Assembly (NCBI RefSeq): GCF_024749285.1
Contig: NZ_CP087196.1
Span: 6,262,001 to 6,326,000, forward strand
DNA length: 64,000 nt
DNA from: Pseudomonas sp. B21-015
Lineage (GTDB): Bacteria; Pseudomonadota; Gammaproteobacteria; Pseudomonadales; Pseudomonadaceae
Direction of reading: 5' to 3'
A program made the position numbers and the translations under genes. The notes beneath the pieces were generated by a model. It saw only the letters and a list, made by a program, of their open reading frames with translations. It ran no database searches and was not told the DNA's origin. Every line of letters begins with the position of its first letter. The first letter of the stretch is position 1. Shown here piece by piece: positions 34,540 through 43,577 of the stretch.

Positions 34540-35891
34540 TTGATGACCTCCTCTTCATCATCATTCAGCGGCTTGATGCCCCGGTCCGGACTGACCCAGC
34601 GCGCGCGCTTCTGATGTTGACCGAACAGCACTTTGGGGAAGCTGACCAGGGTGGTGAGCAGGCTGATGAGCCAGAACACCAGCGGATACCAGACCACCCA
34701 GAACATGGTCTTCCCGAGGCCCTTTTCGTAACGGCGGTCGATCAGGATGCTGACGGCGAATTGCACCAGGCAGACCACCGCCAACACCAGCCCGGTAAAG
34801 GCCGGTGGCATCAGGTGATCGACGGCAATGGCGGATGGCATGTCGACGAATTTGCCGACGCCCCAAAAGATCACCGACAGCAGAAAGGTGAAGGCCCAAC
34901 CGGTGGACAGGCAGTATTCGAACAGCAGCGGCCACAGGTAACGATGGCGGTATTGCCAGATGCCGCGAATGTTCTTGAACAGCACCTCGGCGCCGCCCTG
35001 AGCCCAGCGCAGACGCTGTTTCCACAGGCCGCCGAGGGTTTCCGGCATCAGGATCCAGCACAGGGCGCGGGGCTCGTAGAAAATGCTCCAGTGATCCAGT
35101 TGCAGTTTCCAACTGATGTCGATGTCTTCGGTGATCATGTCCGGGCTCCAGTAGCCGACCCGATTCAGGGCCGTGCGACGGAAAGCGACGATCACCCCGG
35201 AGACGGTAAAGATCCGCCCGAATACCCGTTGGGTGCGTTTGATCAGGCCGATGATCGACGAGAACTCGCCGACCTGTACGCGGCCGACCAGGGTCGAACG
35301 GGTGCGGATTCGCGGGTTGCCGGTCACGGCGCCCAGTCGCGCATTGTCGAGCATCGGTGCTACCAGATACGCCGCGGTGTTCGGCGCCAGCAGCGCATCG
35401 CCGTCGATGCACACCAGATATTCGCTGCGCGCCGCGATGGCGCCCATGCGCAGGGCCACGGCCTTGCCCTGGTTTTCCGCCAGGTGCAGCACCCGCAGAC
35501 GCGGATCCTGCGCCGCCAGTGCATCGAGCACCGCGGCGGTGTTGTCCTTGGAGCCGTCGTTGATCGCGATCACTTCGATGTTCGGGTAATGCTGGGCCAG
35601 CGCCGCGTGAATGGTATCGGCGGCGTTGTCGCCTTCGTTGTAGCAAGGGATCAGGATCGAGATCAGTGGTTCGCCGGCCAGCGGGGGCGGCAAGGTATCG
35701 TCCTGCCACGGCCAGTGCCGCTCCCAGTGCAGCCAGAAATACAGGCCGCCGGCGATCCACAGTCCCGACATGAACAGTGGATAGAAGAACACGAAGTCCA
35801 TCAGGAATTGCCCGGTGAGCAGAAAGATCAGCCCGAGGGGAACCCCAAGGACGATCGCCAGAACCAGCAGGGCCAGAAGTCTATCCAGCAT
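34536..35891 (-). CDS. pgaC: PgaC, poly-beta-1,6-N-acetyl-D-glucosamine synthase (GT2)
   Basis: 451 residues. Two N-terminal membrane helices precede a family 2 glycosyltransferase domain: [50 protein letters not shown] (DxD/ED base) and [11 protein letters not shown] (Q/RxxRW). C-terminal helices complete it. This processive synthase makes the PNAG chain from UDP-GlcNAc at the inner membrane. The two GGDEF proteins in this window are possible sources of the cyclic-di-GMP that activates such synthases. Confidence 0.95.
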   Translation of the reverse strand: MLDRLLALLVLAIVLGVPLGLIFLLTGQFLMDFVFFYPLFMSGLWIAGGLYFWLHWERHWPWQDDTLPPPLAGEPLISILIPCYNEGDNAADTIHAALAQHYPNIEVIAINDGSKDNTAAVLDALAAQDPRLRVLHLAENQGKAVALRMGAIAARSEYLVCIDGDALLAPNTAAYLVAPMLDNARLGAVTGNPRIRTRSTLVGRVQVGEFSSIIGLIKRTQRVFGRIFTVSGVIVAFRRTALNRVGYWSPDMITEDIDISWKLQLDHWSIFYEPRALCWILMPETLGGLWKQRLRWAQGGAEVLFKNIRGIWQYRHRYLWPLLFEYCLSTGWAFTFLLSVIFWGVGKFVDMPSAIAVDHLMPPAFTGLVLAVVCLVQFAVSILIDRRYEKGLGKTMFWVVWYPLVFWLISLLTTLVSFPKVLFGQHQKRARWVSPDRGIKPLNDDEEEVIK

Positions 35892-35892
35892 G

Positions 35893-37884
35893 TTATGGAT
35901 TCCACTTGTTGGAGAGCGCGGGCCGCACGGTTTTCAGGTCCGGCTGGTTCTCGAGGAAGTTGTCCGGATAGTAGCCAAAACTGGTGGCGCCCTGACGCTT
36001 GAGGAGGCCCATCCAGCCGGCCAACTGCCCGCTGTCGATGTCGGTGTGTTTCGTCCAGTCGCGGGCCTGCAATTCGAACACTGTGCGGTTGAGTGCGCCG
36101 GGGCGCGATTTGACCGTCGCCACCAGCTTTTCGAGCCAGGGGCCGGATTGCTGTTGGCTCTGTTTTTCCATAAGCGGCATGGCCATCGGCGCCGTCCAGT
36201 CGTAGGCACGCAGGAAGTCGTCGAGGTTCTGCGCGAACCAGGCTTCGCTCTCGGGATTGAGCATTGGCTCGGCGAAAATATTGCGCGCTGTTTTGACTTG
36301 CGGACCGCGAATGGCGCGAACCTTGGCGGTCAATTCGCGAGTGAAATCGATCAGGTAGCGGCTCTTGAACCGCGCCCAGCGTTGCAAGGTCGCCGGATCG
36401 GCGCGCAGGGCGGCAATCGAACCGGGCAGACCGTTGGCGGCATACACTTTCAGGGCTTTAGGCCCGGCGTCTTCGAAGTCCGACAGCACTGCGTCATCGT
36501 GATAGAGGATGCCGTCGACCGAGGTCAGGCGTGCCACGTCTTCGTAGATTTCACCAATGATGCGCCGCACGTTCGGATCGAATGGCGACAAGCGCTTGTA
36601 CTGATCCGGATCGATCGACGTGGTAGCGGTTTTCGGGTTCCAGCGAGTGACCCGTGGCAACTTCGAGTCCAGGGCAAAACTCAGCACCGGCATCCACGCG
36701 AAGACCTTGACGTTAGCCCGAGTACGCAACTGCCAGGCCACGCGGTCGAAGAGGTCGGCGCGCACCGGCAGGTGACGGTTGGGGAAGTACAGCGAATGCA
36801 CCAGGCCATCGCCCGCAGGGTCAGCAAAGGCTTGCAGGAATACGGTGTTGGCACCCATGTCGGCCATGCGCTGGATCAGTTTGCCGAGGTTGATTTCCTG
36901 TTGGGCCGGGTCCGCGTCGTAGACGTTGTCCAGGTCCACATGCACCACGCGCATCGGCGATTCGGTCTGCACCGAGACCATGCTGTTGGCGAAGTGCTGG
37001 CCATCCGGGTCCGAGGCCACCAAAAAGCGCGGGCTGCTCATCAGGTCGTCGAGGGCATCGAGGCCGTCTTCCAGGGTCAGGGCCATCTGATACCCCTGTT
37101 CGTTGACCACTTGCAGCGAGGTGCCGTCCGCCGCGCCGTATGGCCAAACCCACACACGCGGTTTGTAACCGGTGACCTTGCGGATTTTCTCCGAGATGGC
37201 CGCCACGTCGGCGCGCATCCGGGCCTGGAATTGGGCTTCGGTTTCATAGCGCCCGGTAGCGGCGTCATAGCGCCGGGTCGCGGCCGCCGGTTGCAGGTTG
37301 CCTTGCGGGTTGGCCAGCACGCCTTTGTGACTGGCGTCGGTGTGGGCGGCGATTTCCACCAGGCCGGATCGGGAGACCTCGCGGATCTGCTCCCAGGTCA
37401 GGAAGTCCGAACGCTTGCGCGGCGTACCGGCGAAATCCACCGGCTGGTTCAGCGGCGTATCGATCCACACCCCGACCGGCGCCAGCAAGGCATGCCAGTT
37501 ATAGGCGCGCAGCACTGGCAACACGCGGGTGTAGAAGCTCGAATAACCGTCGTCGAAACTCAGCACGATCGCCCGGGGCGGCAGCTCGGGGCCGCCGTTA
37601 CGAGCGGCGATGATCTGGTCGATGGTGACCGGTTTGTAGTTGTTCTCCCGCAGCCACGCCAGTTGCTCGATCAGACGCTCGGTGCGCACGGCCACTACCG
37701 CCTGATCGGGGTCACGGTCTTCGACGTCGTGGTACACAATCCCCAGCACATGGTTTTTCGGCCATGGTTTTTCATTGGCCGCCACCGGGCGTTCGGACGG
37801 CGGTGCGAAGGCCGGGGCTTGCTGGGCGCAGGCGCTGATCAACAGCGTTCCCAGCAGAAGGATGAAACGCGAAATAAAAGGCAT
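35893..37884 (-). CDS. pgaB: PgaB, poly-beta-1,6-GlcNAc N-deacetylase lipoprotein
   Basis: 663 residues from the ATG at 37882-37884. The signal ends in lipobox LISAC, consistent with an outer-membrane lipoprotein. The polysaccharide deacetylase domain contains [23 protein letters not shown] and [13 protein letters not shown] (metal-binding Asp and His). From about 310 onward there is a glycoside-hydrolase-like domain ([38 protein letters not shown]). It partly deacetylates PNAG in the periplasm before export through PgaA. One base separates it from pgaC. Confidence 0.95.
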   Translation of the reverse strand: MPFISRFILLLGTLLISACAQQAPAFAPPSERPVAANEKPWPKNHVLGIVYHDVEDRDPDQAVVAVRTERLIEQLAWLRENNYKPVTIDQIIAARNGGPELPPRAIVLSFDDGYSSFYTRVLPVLRAYNWHALLAPVGVWIDTPLNQPVDFAGTPRKRSDFLTWEQIREVSRSGLVEIAAHTDASHKGVLANPQGNLQPAAATRRYDAATGRYETEAQFQARMRADVAAISEKIRKVTGYKPRVWVWPYGAADGTSLQVVNEQGYQMALTLEDGLDALDDLMSSPRFLVASDPDGQHFANSMVSVQTESPMRVVHVDLDNVYDADPAQQEINLGKLIQRMADMGANTVFLQAFADPAGDGLVHSLYFPNRHLPVRADLFDRVAWQLRTRANVKVFAWMPVLSFALDSKLPRVTRWNPKTATTSIDPDQYKRLSPFDPNVRRIIGEIYEDVARLTSVDGILYHDDAVLSDFEDAGPKALKVYAANGLPGSIAALRADPATLQRWARFKSRYLIDFTRELTAKVRAIRGPQVKTARNIFAEPMLNPESEAWFAQNLDDFLRAYDWTAPMAMPLMEKQSQQQSGPWLEKLVATVKSRPGALNRTVFELQARDWTKHTDIDSGQLAGWMGLLKRQGATSFGYYPDNFLENQPDLKTVRPALSNKWNP

Positions 37885-37896
37885 CTTCAAACTCTT

Positions 37897-40377
37897 CTAG
37901 AAGCGGTAAGTGAGGTCGACGAGCAGGCGCAGATCGGTTTCGCGGTCGCCGTCATACGGCCGGTTGATCACGCTCAGCAGACCGCCCACCTCGAATACGT
38001 CGTTCCAGCTGTAGCGCTGGCCGTAACCCAGCAGGGCGATACCGCCGGTGCCGTGATCGCGCTGGCTATAGGTACCCGCACCGGCCTGGAACTGTTGGCT
38101 CCAGGAGGTTTCGTAGCGGTGATAGAGCACATGATTGACGTTCACCGTCGGCAACACGCTGAAGTCGGATTTGGGGTTGAAGTACGGCACATCGTCGGAC
38201 TTGGAGTTATGGCTGGTGCCGACTTCCAGGCCGAGGTCGACTTGCAGCCTCGGCGCACGGTAAACGCCCTCGCGACCGGTGAGCACGGCTTCGACACGGT
38301 TATTGCCGTCGCTGAAGTGCGAGGGGCTGACCGCCAGTTTCCACTCACGGCTTTCATTGGCGCGCCAACGGATGAAACCGCTGCCGCCATTGGCGGTGAT
38401 GTCGCTGTTCAAGGCCCGCAACGGCGTTTGTGCCGACAGGTATTCGAAGCTGCCGCCGTACTGCCAGTGATCATCGATGTCTCGGGTGATTGCCAGGCGC
38501 GCGCCCTGTTTATCGCCGAAGCCGTAGGAATGGTTGGAGACTTCCGCTTCCAGGGACATGTCGCGGGTCCGGCGTTCGAGCCCGACACGCTGGAAACGGT
38601 GGTGGCCGGTGCCTTCCTGGAAATCGCCGGTGGCGTAACCGGCACCGGCGAACAGGCGCCAGTCTTCATCGATGGGCGGGCTGTACAGCGTGGTTTCGAT
38701 GCCGAAATCGCGGCTGCCGTTGACGGCCCCGACATCGCCGTTGCCACCGCCATAACTCTTGCCGCCGTAGGCCTCCACTCGCAGCTCGGCCATGTCATGG
38801 ACCTCACGCTGACGCTGCAAACGCTGCACTTGACGGTTGCCCGGAAAGCGCGCGACCACATCGTCGGTCAGTGCATCCAGCTGTCGCCATTCCTGCAGGT
38901 CCATGGCGGTATGGCCTTGAGCGACTTCCAGCCCGATATCCCGCGGGGCCACGCTCTCGGTTTCCTTGAGTTGACTCTCGGCGCGCCGTGGCCAGTCCCG
39001 GGCCAGGTACAGATCGGCCTGGGCCAGACGCAGGCCGAGGTTGCCCGGGGCCTGATCCACCAGCGTCTGCAAACGCTGCTCGCCCGAGGGCAGGTCGGCG
39101 CCGTAGGTGCCGGCCTGGGCGGCGAGTTGCTGCGCGTCTATCCATTCATCGTTGGGATTGCCCACCGGCAAGCCCTTGAGCTCGATCCGCGGCTTTTGGG
39201 TCTTGGCCTGGTCTTCGGCGACCTGGCGCGCTTCATCGGCCTTGTCGCTTTCAAGCAAGGCGTAATAGAGCGCGGTGCTGTCTTCCAGGCGATCGCCGAT
39301 ATCAGCATCCGGCGCCACCAGCACCTGACGATACAAATCGGTGGCGATTTCCGGCTGACGCTGGTCCAGATATGACGACGCCACCCAACGCAGGGCGTAG
39401 GTCGGAATCTTCACGCCTTCGGCGAGCAGTTTCTGGTATTCGGCGATGACATCGGCGGTGCGCGCACGGGCCTTGAGGGCACCCATGCGGTCGATTCGCC
39501 AGCGGGTGACGTCATCGTGGGCCGCTGGATCCGGCGTCCAGGTAGTCAGTAACTGGTCGTAATCGGCCAGGGCTCTATCGGCGATCACATACCGTTCTTT
39601 TTCGCTGCGAGTGGCCAGTTCGACCAGACGCACGCGTTCTGCCGCCAGATCACCTTCGAGATGGCGTTGCAAGACCGGATCAATCAACCCCGGCCGTTGA
39701 CGCGCCAGGCGCAAGGCCGGTTCCGGCAAGCGGGCGCGTTGCAGGGCAATCACGTATTCCCGAGCGACTTCGGGCTTGCTGCCCGCGCGGATGAAGGCCT
39801 GGTCGTATTCGAACAGTGCCTCATAGGTGGCGCCGGCGCGGGTCAAGGCGTAGGCCAGGGACAGGCGACGGGAAGGATCATCCGGTTTCGCCGCCACCAA
39901 CGCCCTGGTACGGGCAACGGCCTCGTCAGGTTTGCCGGCGTCGGCCTGGGTCATCGCCAGCCCAAGCTGCAGGTCGGCATTTTGCGGCGCAAGGGCCAGG
40001 GCCTTGTTGTACACCTGAGTCGCCGAATCCCAGCGCTTGAGGTTGCGATAGGCCCGCGCGGTGGCGATCAGGGCCTGGACCGGCAACGCCCGATTGTGTC
40101 CCTGGGTTTCATAGACCTGGACGACTTCGGCGTCCAGACCGGCCCAGCTGGCAATCTGCAAGTGATCGCTGATCTGGCCGGTGGTGGCCTGGTTCACCGG
40201 CACCTGGCGCAACACCGTCAGTGCAGGCGTGTAATTGCCGGCCCGCGCATCGCGAACCATTTGGTCGTAAGGGGTATCGGCGAGCGCGGGCACCGGCCAC
40301 AGCAATTGGCCGCACAGCGCAACGCGAAACAAGGGGCGAAGCCCACGATGAATAAAAGGACCAGCAATACGCGGCAT
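37897..40377 (-). CDS. pgaA: PgaA, outer-membrane PNAG export porin
   Basis: 826 residues. After a signal peptide (PLFRVALCGQLLWPVPALAD), the first 500 residues are TPR-like helical repeats (for example KRWDSATQVYNKALALAPQN). The last 300 are beta-strand-rich and end LRLLVDLTYRF, an aromatic C-terminus typical of outer-membrane barrels. It exports PNAG to the cell surface for biofilm. First gene of pgaABCD; the promoter should lie in 40378-40540. Confidence 0.93.
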   Translation of the reverse strand: MPRIAGPFIHRGLRPLFRVALCGQLLWPVPALADTPYDQMVRDARAGNYTPALTVLRQVPVNQATTGQISDHLQIASWAGLDAEVVQVYETQGHNRALPVQALIATARAYRNLKRWDSATQVYNKALALAPQNADLQLGLAMTQADAGKPDEAVARTRALVAAKPDDPSRRLSLAYALTRAGATYEALFEYDQAFIRAGSKPEVAREYVIALQRARLPEPALRLARQRPGLIDPVLQRHLEGDLAAERVRLVELATRSEKERYVIADRALADYDQLLTTWTPDPAAHDDVTRWRIDRMGALKARARTADVIAEYQKLLAEGVKIPTYALRWVASSYLDQRQPEIATDLYRQVLVAPDADIGDRLEDSTALYYALLESDKADEARQVAEDQAKTQKPRIELKGLPVGNPNDEWIDAQQLAAQAGTYGADLPSGEQRLQTLVDQAPGNLGLRLAQADLYLARDWPRRAESQLKETESVAPRDIGLEVAQGHTAMDLQEWRQLDALTDDVVARFPGNRQVQRLQRQREVHDMAELRVEAYGGKSYGGGNGDVGAVNGSRDFGIETTLYSPPIDEDWRLFAGAGYATGDFQEGTGHHRFQRVGLERRTRDMSLEAEVSNHSYGFGDKQGARLAITRDIDDHWQYGGSFEYLSAQTPLRALNSDITANGGSGFIRWRANESREWKLAVSPSHFSDGNNRVEAVLTGREGVYRAPRLQVDLGLEVGTSHNSKSDDVPYFNPKSDFSVLPTVNVNHVLYHRYETSWSQQFQAGAGTYSQRDHGTGGIALLGYGQRYSWNDVFEVGGLLSVINRPYDGDRETDLRLLVDLTYRF

Positions 40378-40550
40378 TCGTCAGCATCCTTACATGGCCA
40401 GCCGGGTCGCAATGTCCCTTGCCCATTCGTAACGGAAAGCCGGGTCGCAAGACCCAGCCAGGCTTTATCGAAGCAGTTTTGCATGCAAGCGTAGTCAATA
40501 ATTCGGGGCACAATAATTATTCAGATTCGTTACATTCGGATCTCCTCTCA
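40378..40550. promoter_or_regulatory. Upstream region of pgaABCD
   Basis: An A+T-rich section around 40495-40540 (CACAATAATTATTCAGATTC) is the likely promoter zone. No gene is visible. Specific RsmA or c-di-GMP-linked sites were not resolvable. Confidence 0.35.
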
Positions 40551-40603
40551 ATGCCAGCCAGTCAAGCCCGCTCCCACAGTTCCGCACATTGGCTGACTGG
40601 CAT
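40551..40603. repeat. Long inverted repeat enclosing a REP remnant
   Basis: The outer arms ATGCCAGCCAGTCAA and TTGGCTGACTGGCAT are near-perfect inverse copies. They enclose CCCGCTCCCACAG, a truncated REP. It lies between pgaA's promoter and the terminator at 40648. Confidence 0.6.
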
Positions 40604-40647
40604 CCGGGCCCCCTCCTCCCTCACCCGTTTTCGAAACTCCAGATAGC

Positions 40648-40688
40648 AAAACGCCCGGCGTCCGCGTGTTGCAGAGGCCGGGCGTTGC
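40648..40688 (-). terminator. Terminator of the YdgA-like gene
   Basis: The stem AACGCCCGGC/GCCGGGCGTT has a T-rich 3' flank on the minus strand, 17 bases after the stop at 40705. Confidence 0.8.
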
Positions 40689-40704
40689 GCAGAAGCCTGC
40701 GGTT

Positions 40705-42210
40705 TTACTGGATCGTGGTAGTGCCGCCGATTTTGTTCATCACAAAACCGACAAACTCTTCAACGGTCATTTTCTGGCCGTTGAAGTCCACTTGATTGTT
40801 GGCGTAGTGCAGTTTGGTGACGACGTTGTTACCGTCCAGTTTCGCCAGTTGCGTGCCGACTGCCATGCTGCTGAACATGTCGGCGGTGGCGCCCGCTTGA
40901 TCGGCGATGAGCTTGGCGTCGGTCTGGCCGTCAATTTGCGACTGCACGGTGAGCACGTCAACGAGCATTGGCTTGGACACCAGGACGTTGAACTCCAGCA
41001 ACGCAATCAACTGCTTGACCAACTGGTCTGGCGGCAGGTCCATGGATTGTGGTTTGGTCAGGTCCAGCACCAGGTTGGCGCGGCTTTCGCCGTTGCTGGT
41101 GTTGAACGACAGGTTTTCCAGGGCCACCTGGGGACCTGCGGCCAGCAGTTTCTCCAGGCCGCTCTTGACCTGTGCTTCTTCGGCCGGGGTCAGGTTCAGC
41201 TGCGGCGCCGGTAGACCAGCGGCAGTGGCTTCGGCGGCGGCCCGCTCGTACGGTTGCAGTCTGGTCTGGTAGATCTGCATCAGCGACATCGTGGACGGGA
41301 TGTCGAGGTTTTTCAGGCTCATGGCCAACTGCGCGGAGCCGACAACCTTGCCGTTCAAGGACACTTCACCGATCTTGTAATCAGCACGCCCCGAAGCGTT
41401 GGTGCCCGACTCCTCGGTCTGGTTCTTCATTTCAAAGTTCTTGAAGCCCAGTACCGACTGTTTGGGGCCGAAGGTGGTTTTGCTGTTGGTCAGCTCGAGG
41501 GTGTTTTCGCCGACGTAGTAGCCGTAGGTGCTTTTGTTCAGGTTACTGGCCAAGGTCAAGCCGTTGAGCTCGACCTGCACCGGGGTCTGATCTTCGGCCA
41601 CGGTGGTCAGCTTCAGGCTGTCCATGTAACCGTCGGCCTTGACCTTTTGCGCCTGGGCGCTGGCGGCCACGTCGAGTTTCAACCCGGAGAACGTCAGGTT
41701 GGATTTGTCATCCAGTGCTGCTTCCAGAGGCAAAAACTCGAGGGTGCCCTTGGTGGAGTTGTCGTAGCCGATGTTGACCACGCCTTTGACCGGGGATTTG
41801 TCCTTGGCGGCGGCGAACCACTTCTCGGTCAGCGGTGTTTTTTCCAGCTCGTAGTGACTGGTGGCCAGGACCGGCAACCACTTCAACGACACCAGGCGCG
41901 AGAACGGCAGCGGGCCGTGTTCGATGCGGTCGACGAACAGCATCTCCATCGGCGTTTCACCAAACATCTCGCCCTCACCCTTGAGGCGGTAGTGCGCGGT
42001 GCTGCTGAACACATGACGCTCCAGCGACACCAGTTCCAGCGACGCCGTGCCGTTGGAACCTGCCAGCGTGGCTTGCAGCTCTTTGTTGGCGTCGGCGATC
42101 GAAGTATTCAGCACCCCATCGAGTTTGGAGCCGGTGTACCACGCACCGCCGGCGCTGATTGCACCGATGGCCACAACAATTCCCAAAAGCACGCCTGCTG
42201 ATTTATTCAT
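40705..42210 (-). CDS. YdgA-like (DUF945) membrane-anchored protein
   Basis: 501 residues. One N-terminal membrane helix (VLLGIVVAIGAISAGGAWYT) is followed by a long secreted-side region. Family landmarks are SSTAHYRLKGEGEMFGETPM, VDRIEHGPLPFSRL and repeated L-x-G-L-x-L-type beta strands typical of AsmA/DUF945 proteins. It is probably anchored in the inner membrane with its bulk in the periplasm. Function is unknown; it stands alone with its own terminator, divergent from oxyR. Confidence 0.85.
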   Translation of the reverse strand: MNKSAGVLLGIVVAIGAISAGGAWYTGSKLDGVLNTSIADANKELQATLAGSNGTASLELVSLERHVFSSTAHYRLKGEGEMFGETPMEMLFVDRIEHGPLPFSRLVSLKWLPVLATSHYELEKTPLTEKWFAAAKDKSPVKGVVNIGYDNSTKGTLEFLPLEAALDDKSNLTFSGLKLDVAASAQAQKVKADGYMDSLKLTTVAEDQTPVQVELNGLTLASNLNKSTYGYYVGENTLELTNSKTTFGPKQSVLGFKNFEMKNQTEESGTNASGRADYKIGEVSLNGKVVGSAQLAMSLKNLDIPSTMSLMQIYQTRLQPYERAAAEATAAGLPAPQLNLTPAEEAQVKSGLEKLLAAGPQVALENLSFNTSNGESRANLVLDLTKPQSMDLPPDQLVKQLIALLEFNVLVSKPMLVDVLTVQSQIDGQTDAKLIADQAGATADMFSSMAVGTQLAKLDGNNVVTKLHYANNQVDFNGQKMTVEEFVGFVMNKIGGTTTIQ

Positions 42211-42638
42211 GAAATACCCGATTAATGTCCGTTGTTGAAAGTGTGGTCGTCTTCCCTGAACCCATGACGGGTGCGGTCACGACTGCGCTGAAAGTGGGGT
42301 GGAGATTAGCATTTGCGCCGCAGGACGGCCCAATGATTAAAGTTGAAAGAGTGTCTATGGAGGCTGCTGCCTGTGGACAACTGGCAGGGGTTGAGCGTTT
42401 CGGCGGTCATTCGATCACCTTCGCGAGCAAACCCGCTCTCACATTCGACCGCATTCTCATGTAAGAACGCGCTCCCACAGGTTGTGCAACAACCATAAAG
42501 GCACCGGAAAGATGCCTTTTGCATATCTGGAAACGGCAAACCTGCATTGCCCTGTGTCACTCAACGCACTCAGTCTGATAACGTGCGTCTATCGATTGCA
42601 GCCGGTATGCTTGGCCCGCAACTTCATGGACGCTTGCT
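42211..42638. promoter_or_regulatory. Divergent intergenic region before oxyR
   Basis: 428 bases without a convincing gene. It holds a decayed REP fragment (42418-42480) and a hairpin with a T-run (42497-42520). The oxyR promoter should lie in 42530-42638. Confidence 0.4.
42497..42520 (+). terminator. Hairpin terminator with no obvious gene
   Basis: Stem AAAGGCA/TGCCTTT followed by T. No plus-strand gene ends before it, so it could end a short transcript or read-through. Confidence 0.5.
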
Positions 42639-43568
42639 ATGACTCTGACAGAATTACGCTACATCGTTACCCTCGCCCAAGAGCAGCACTTCGGCCACGC
42701 GGCCGAGCGTTGCCACGTCAGCCAGCCGACCCTGTCGGTGGGCGTGAAGAAGCTTGAAGACGAACTCGGTGTGCTGATTTTCGAGCGCAGCAAGAGCGCC
42801 GTGCGCCTGACCCCGGTGGGCGAAGGCATTGTCGCCCAGGCGCAGAAAGTACTGGAACAGGCCCAAGGCATCCGCGAACTGGCCCAGGCCGGCAAGAACC
42901 AGCTGACCGCCCCGCTGAAAGTCGGCGCGATCTACACCGTCGGCCCGTACCTGTTCCCGCACCTGATTCCACAACTGCACCGGGTCGCCCCGCAGATGCC
43001 GTTGTACATTGAAGAAAACTTCACCCACGTGCTGCGCGACAAACTGCGCAACGGCGAGCTCGACGCGATCATCATCGCCCTGCCGTTCAACGAAGCCGAC
43101 GTGCTGACCCTGCAGCTCTACGACGAACCGTTCTACGTCCTGATGCCGGCCCAGCACCCGTGGACGCAAAAAGAATCCATCGACGCCGCCCTGCTCAACG
43201 ACAAGAGCCTGCTGCTGCTCGGCGAAGGCCACTGCTTCCGCGATCAAGTGCTGGAAGCCTGCCCGACCCTGGCCAAAGGCAACGACGGCGCCAAGCACAC
43301 CACGGTGGAATCCAGCTCGCTGGAAACCATTCGCCACATGGTCGCCTCCGGCCTGGGCATTTCGATCCTGCCGCTGTCGGCGGTCGACAGCCACCACTAC
43401 GCCCCCGGCGTGATCGAAGTGCGCCCACTGAGCGCGCCCGTGCCGTTCCGCACCGTGGCCATCGCCTGGCGCGCGAGCTTCCCGCGGCCCAAGGCGATTG
43501 AAATCCTCGCTGACTCCATTCGCCTGTGCTCGGTGGCCAAGCCGCCAGCGCCGGTAGTGGCCGGTTAA
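42639..43568 (+). CDS. oxyR: Hydrogen-peroxide-sensing LysR-type regulator OxyR
   Basis: 309 residues. The LysR helix-turn-helix is at 18-40 (HFGHAAERCHVSQPTLSVGV). The redox pair is intact: C199 in GEGHCFRDQ and C208 in VLEACPT, at the same numbers as in E. coli OxyR. Peroxide forms the C199-C208 disulfide, and the oxidised tetramer activates catalase and alkyl-hydroperoxide-reductase genes. recG follows ten bases after the stop, the usual Pseudomonas arrangement. Confidence 0.97.
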   Translation: MTLTELRYIVTLAQEQHFGHAAERCHVSQPTLSVGVKKLEDELGVLIFERSKSAVRLTPVGEGIVAQAQKVLEQAQGIRELAQAGKNQLTAPLKVGAIYTVGPYLFPHLIPQLHRVAPQMPLYIEENFTHVLRDKLRNGELDAIIIALPFNEADVLTLQLYDEPFYVLMPAQHPWTQKESIDAALLNDKSLLLLGEGHCFRDQVLEACPTLAKGNDGAKHTTVESSSLETIRHMVASGLGISILPLSAVDSHHYAPGVIEVRPLSAPVPFRTVAIAWRASFPRPKAIEILADSIRLCSVAKPPAPVVAG

Positions 43569-43577
43569 GTCGCGGTC

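Noticed and set aside
35815..39375. Very long open frame (about 1,186 codons) on the plus strand
   Set aside because: It lies antisense to pgaB and pgaA, lacks protein-like composition (rich in His, Gln, Arg) and is the usual consequence of high-G+C third positions.
42225..42464. 79-codon plus-strand open frame before oxyR
   Set aside because: No ribosome-binding site, overlaps a decayed REP, and no protein-like pattern.
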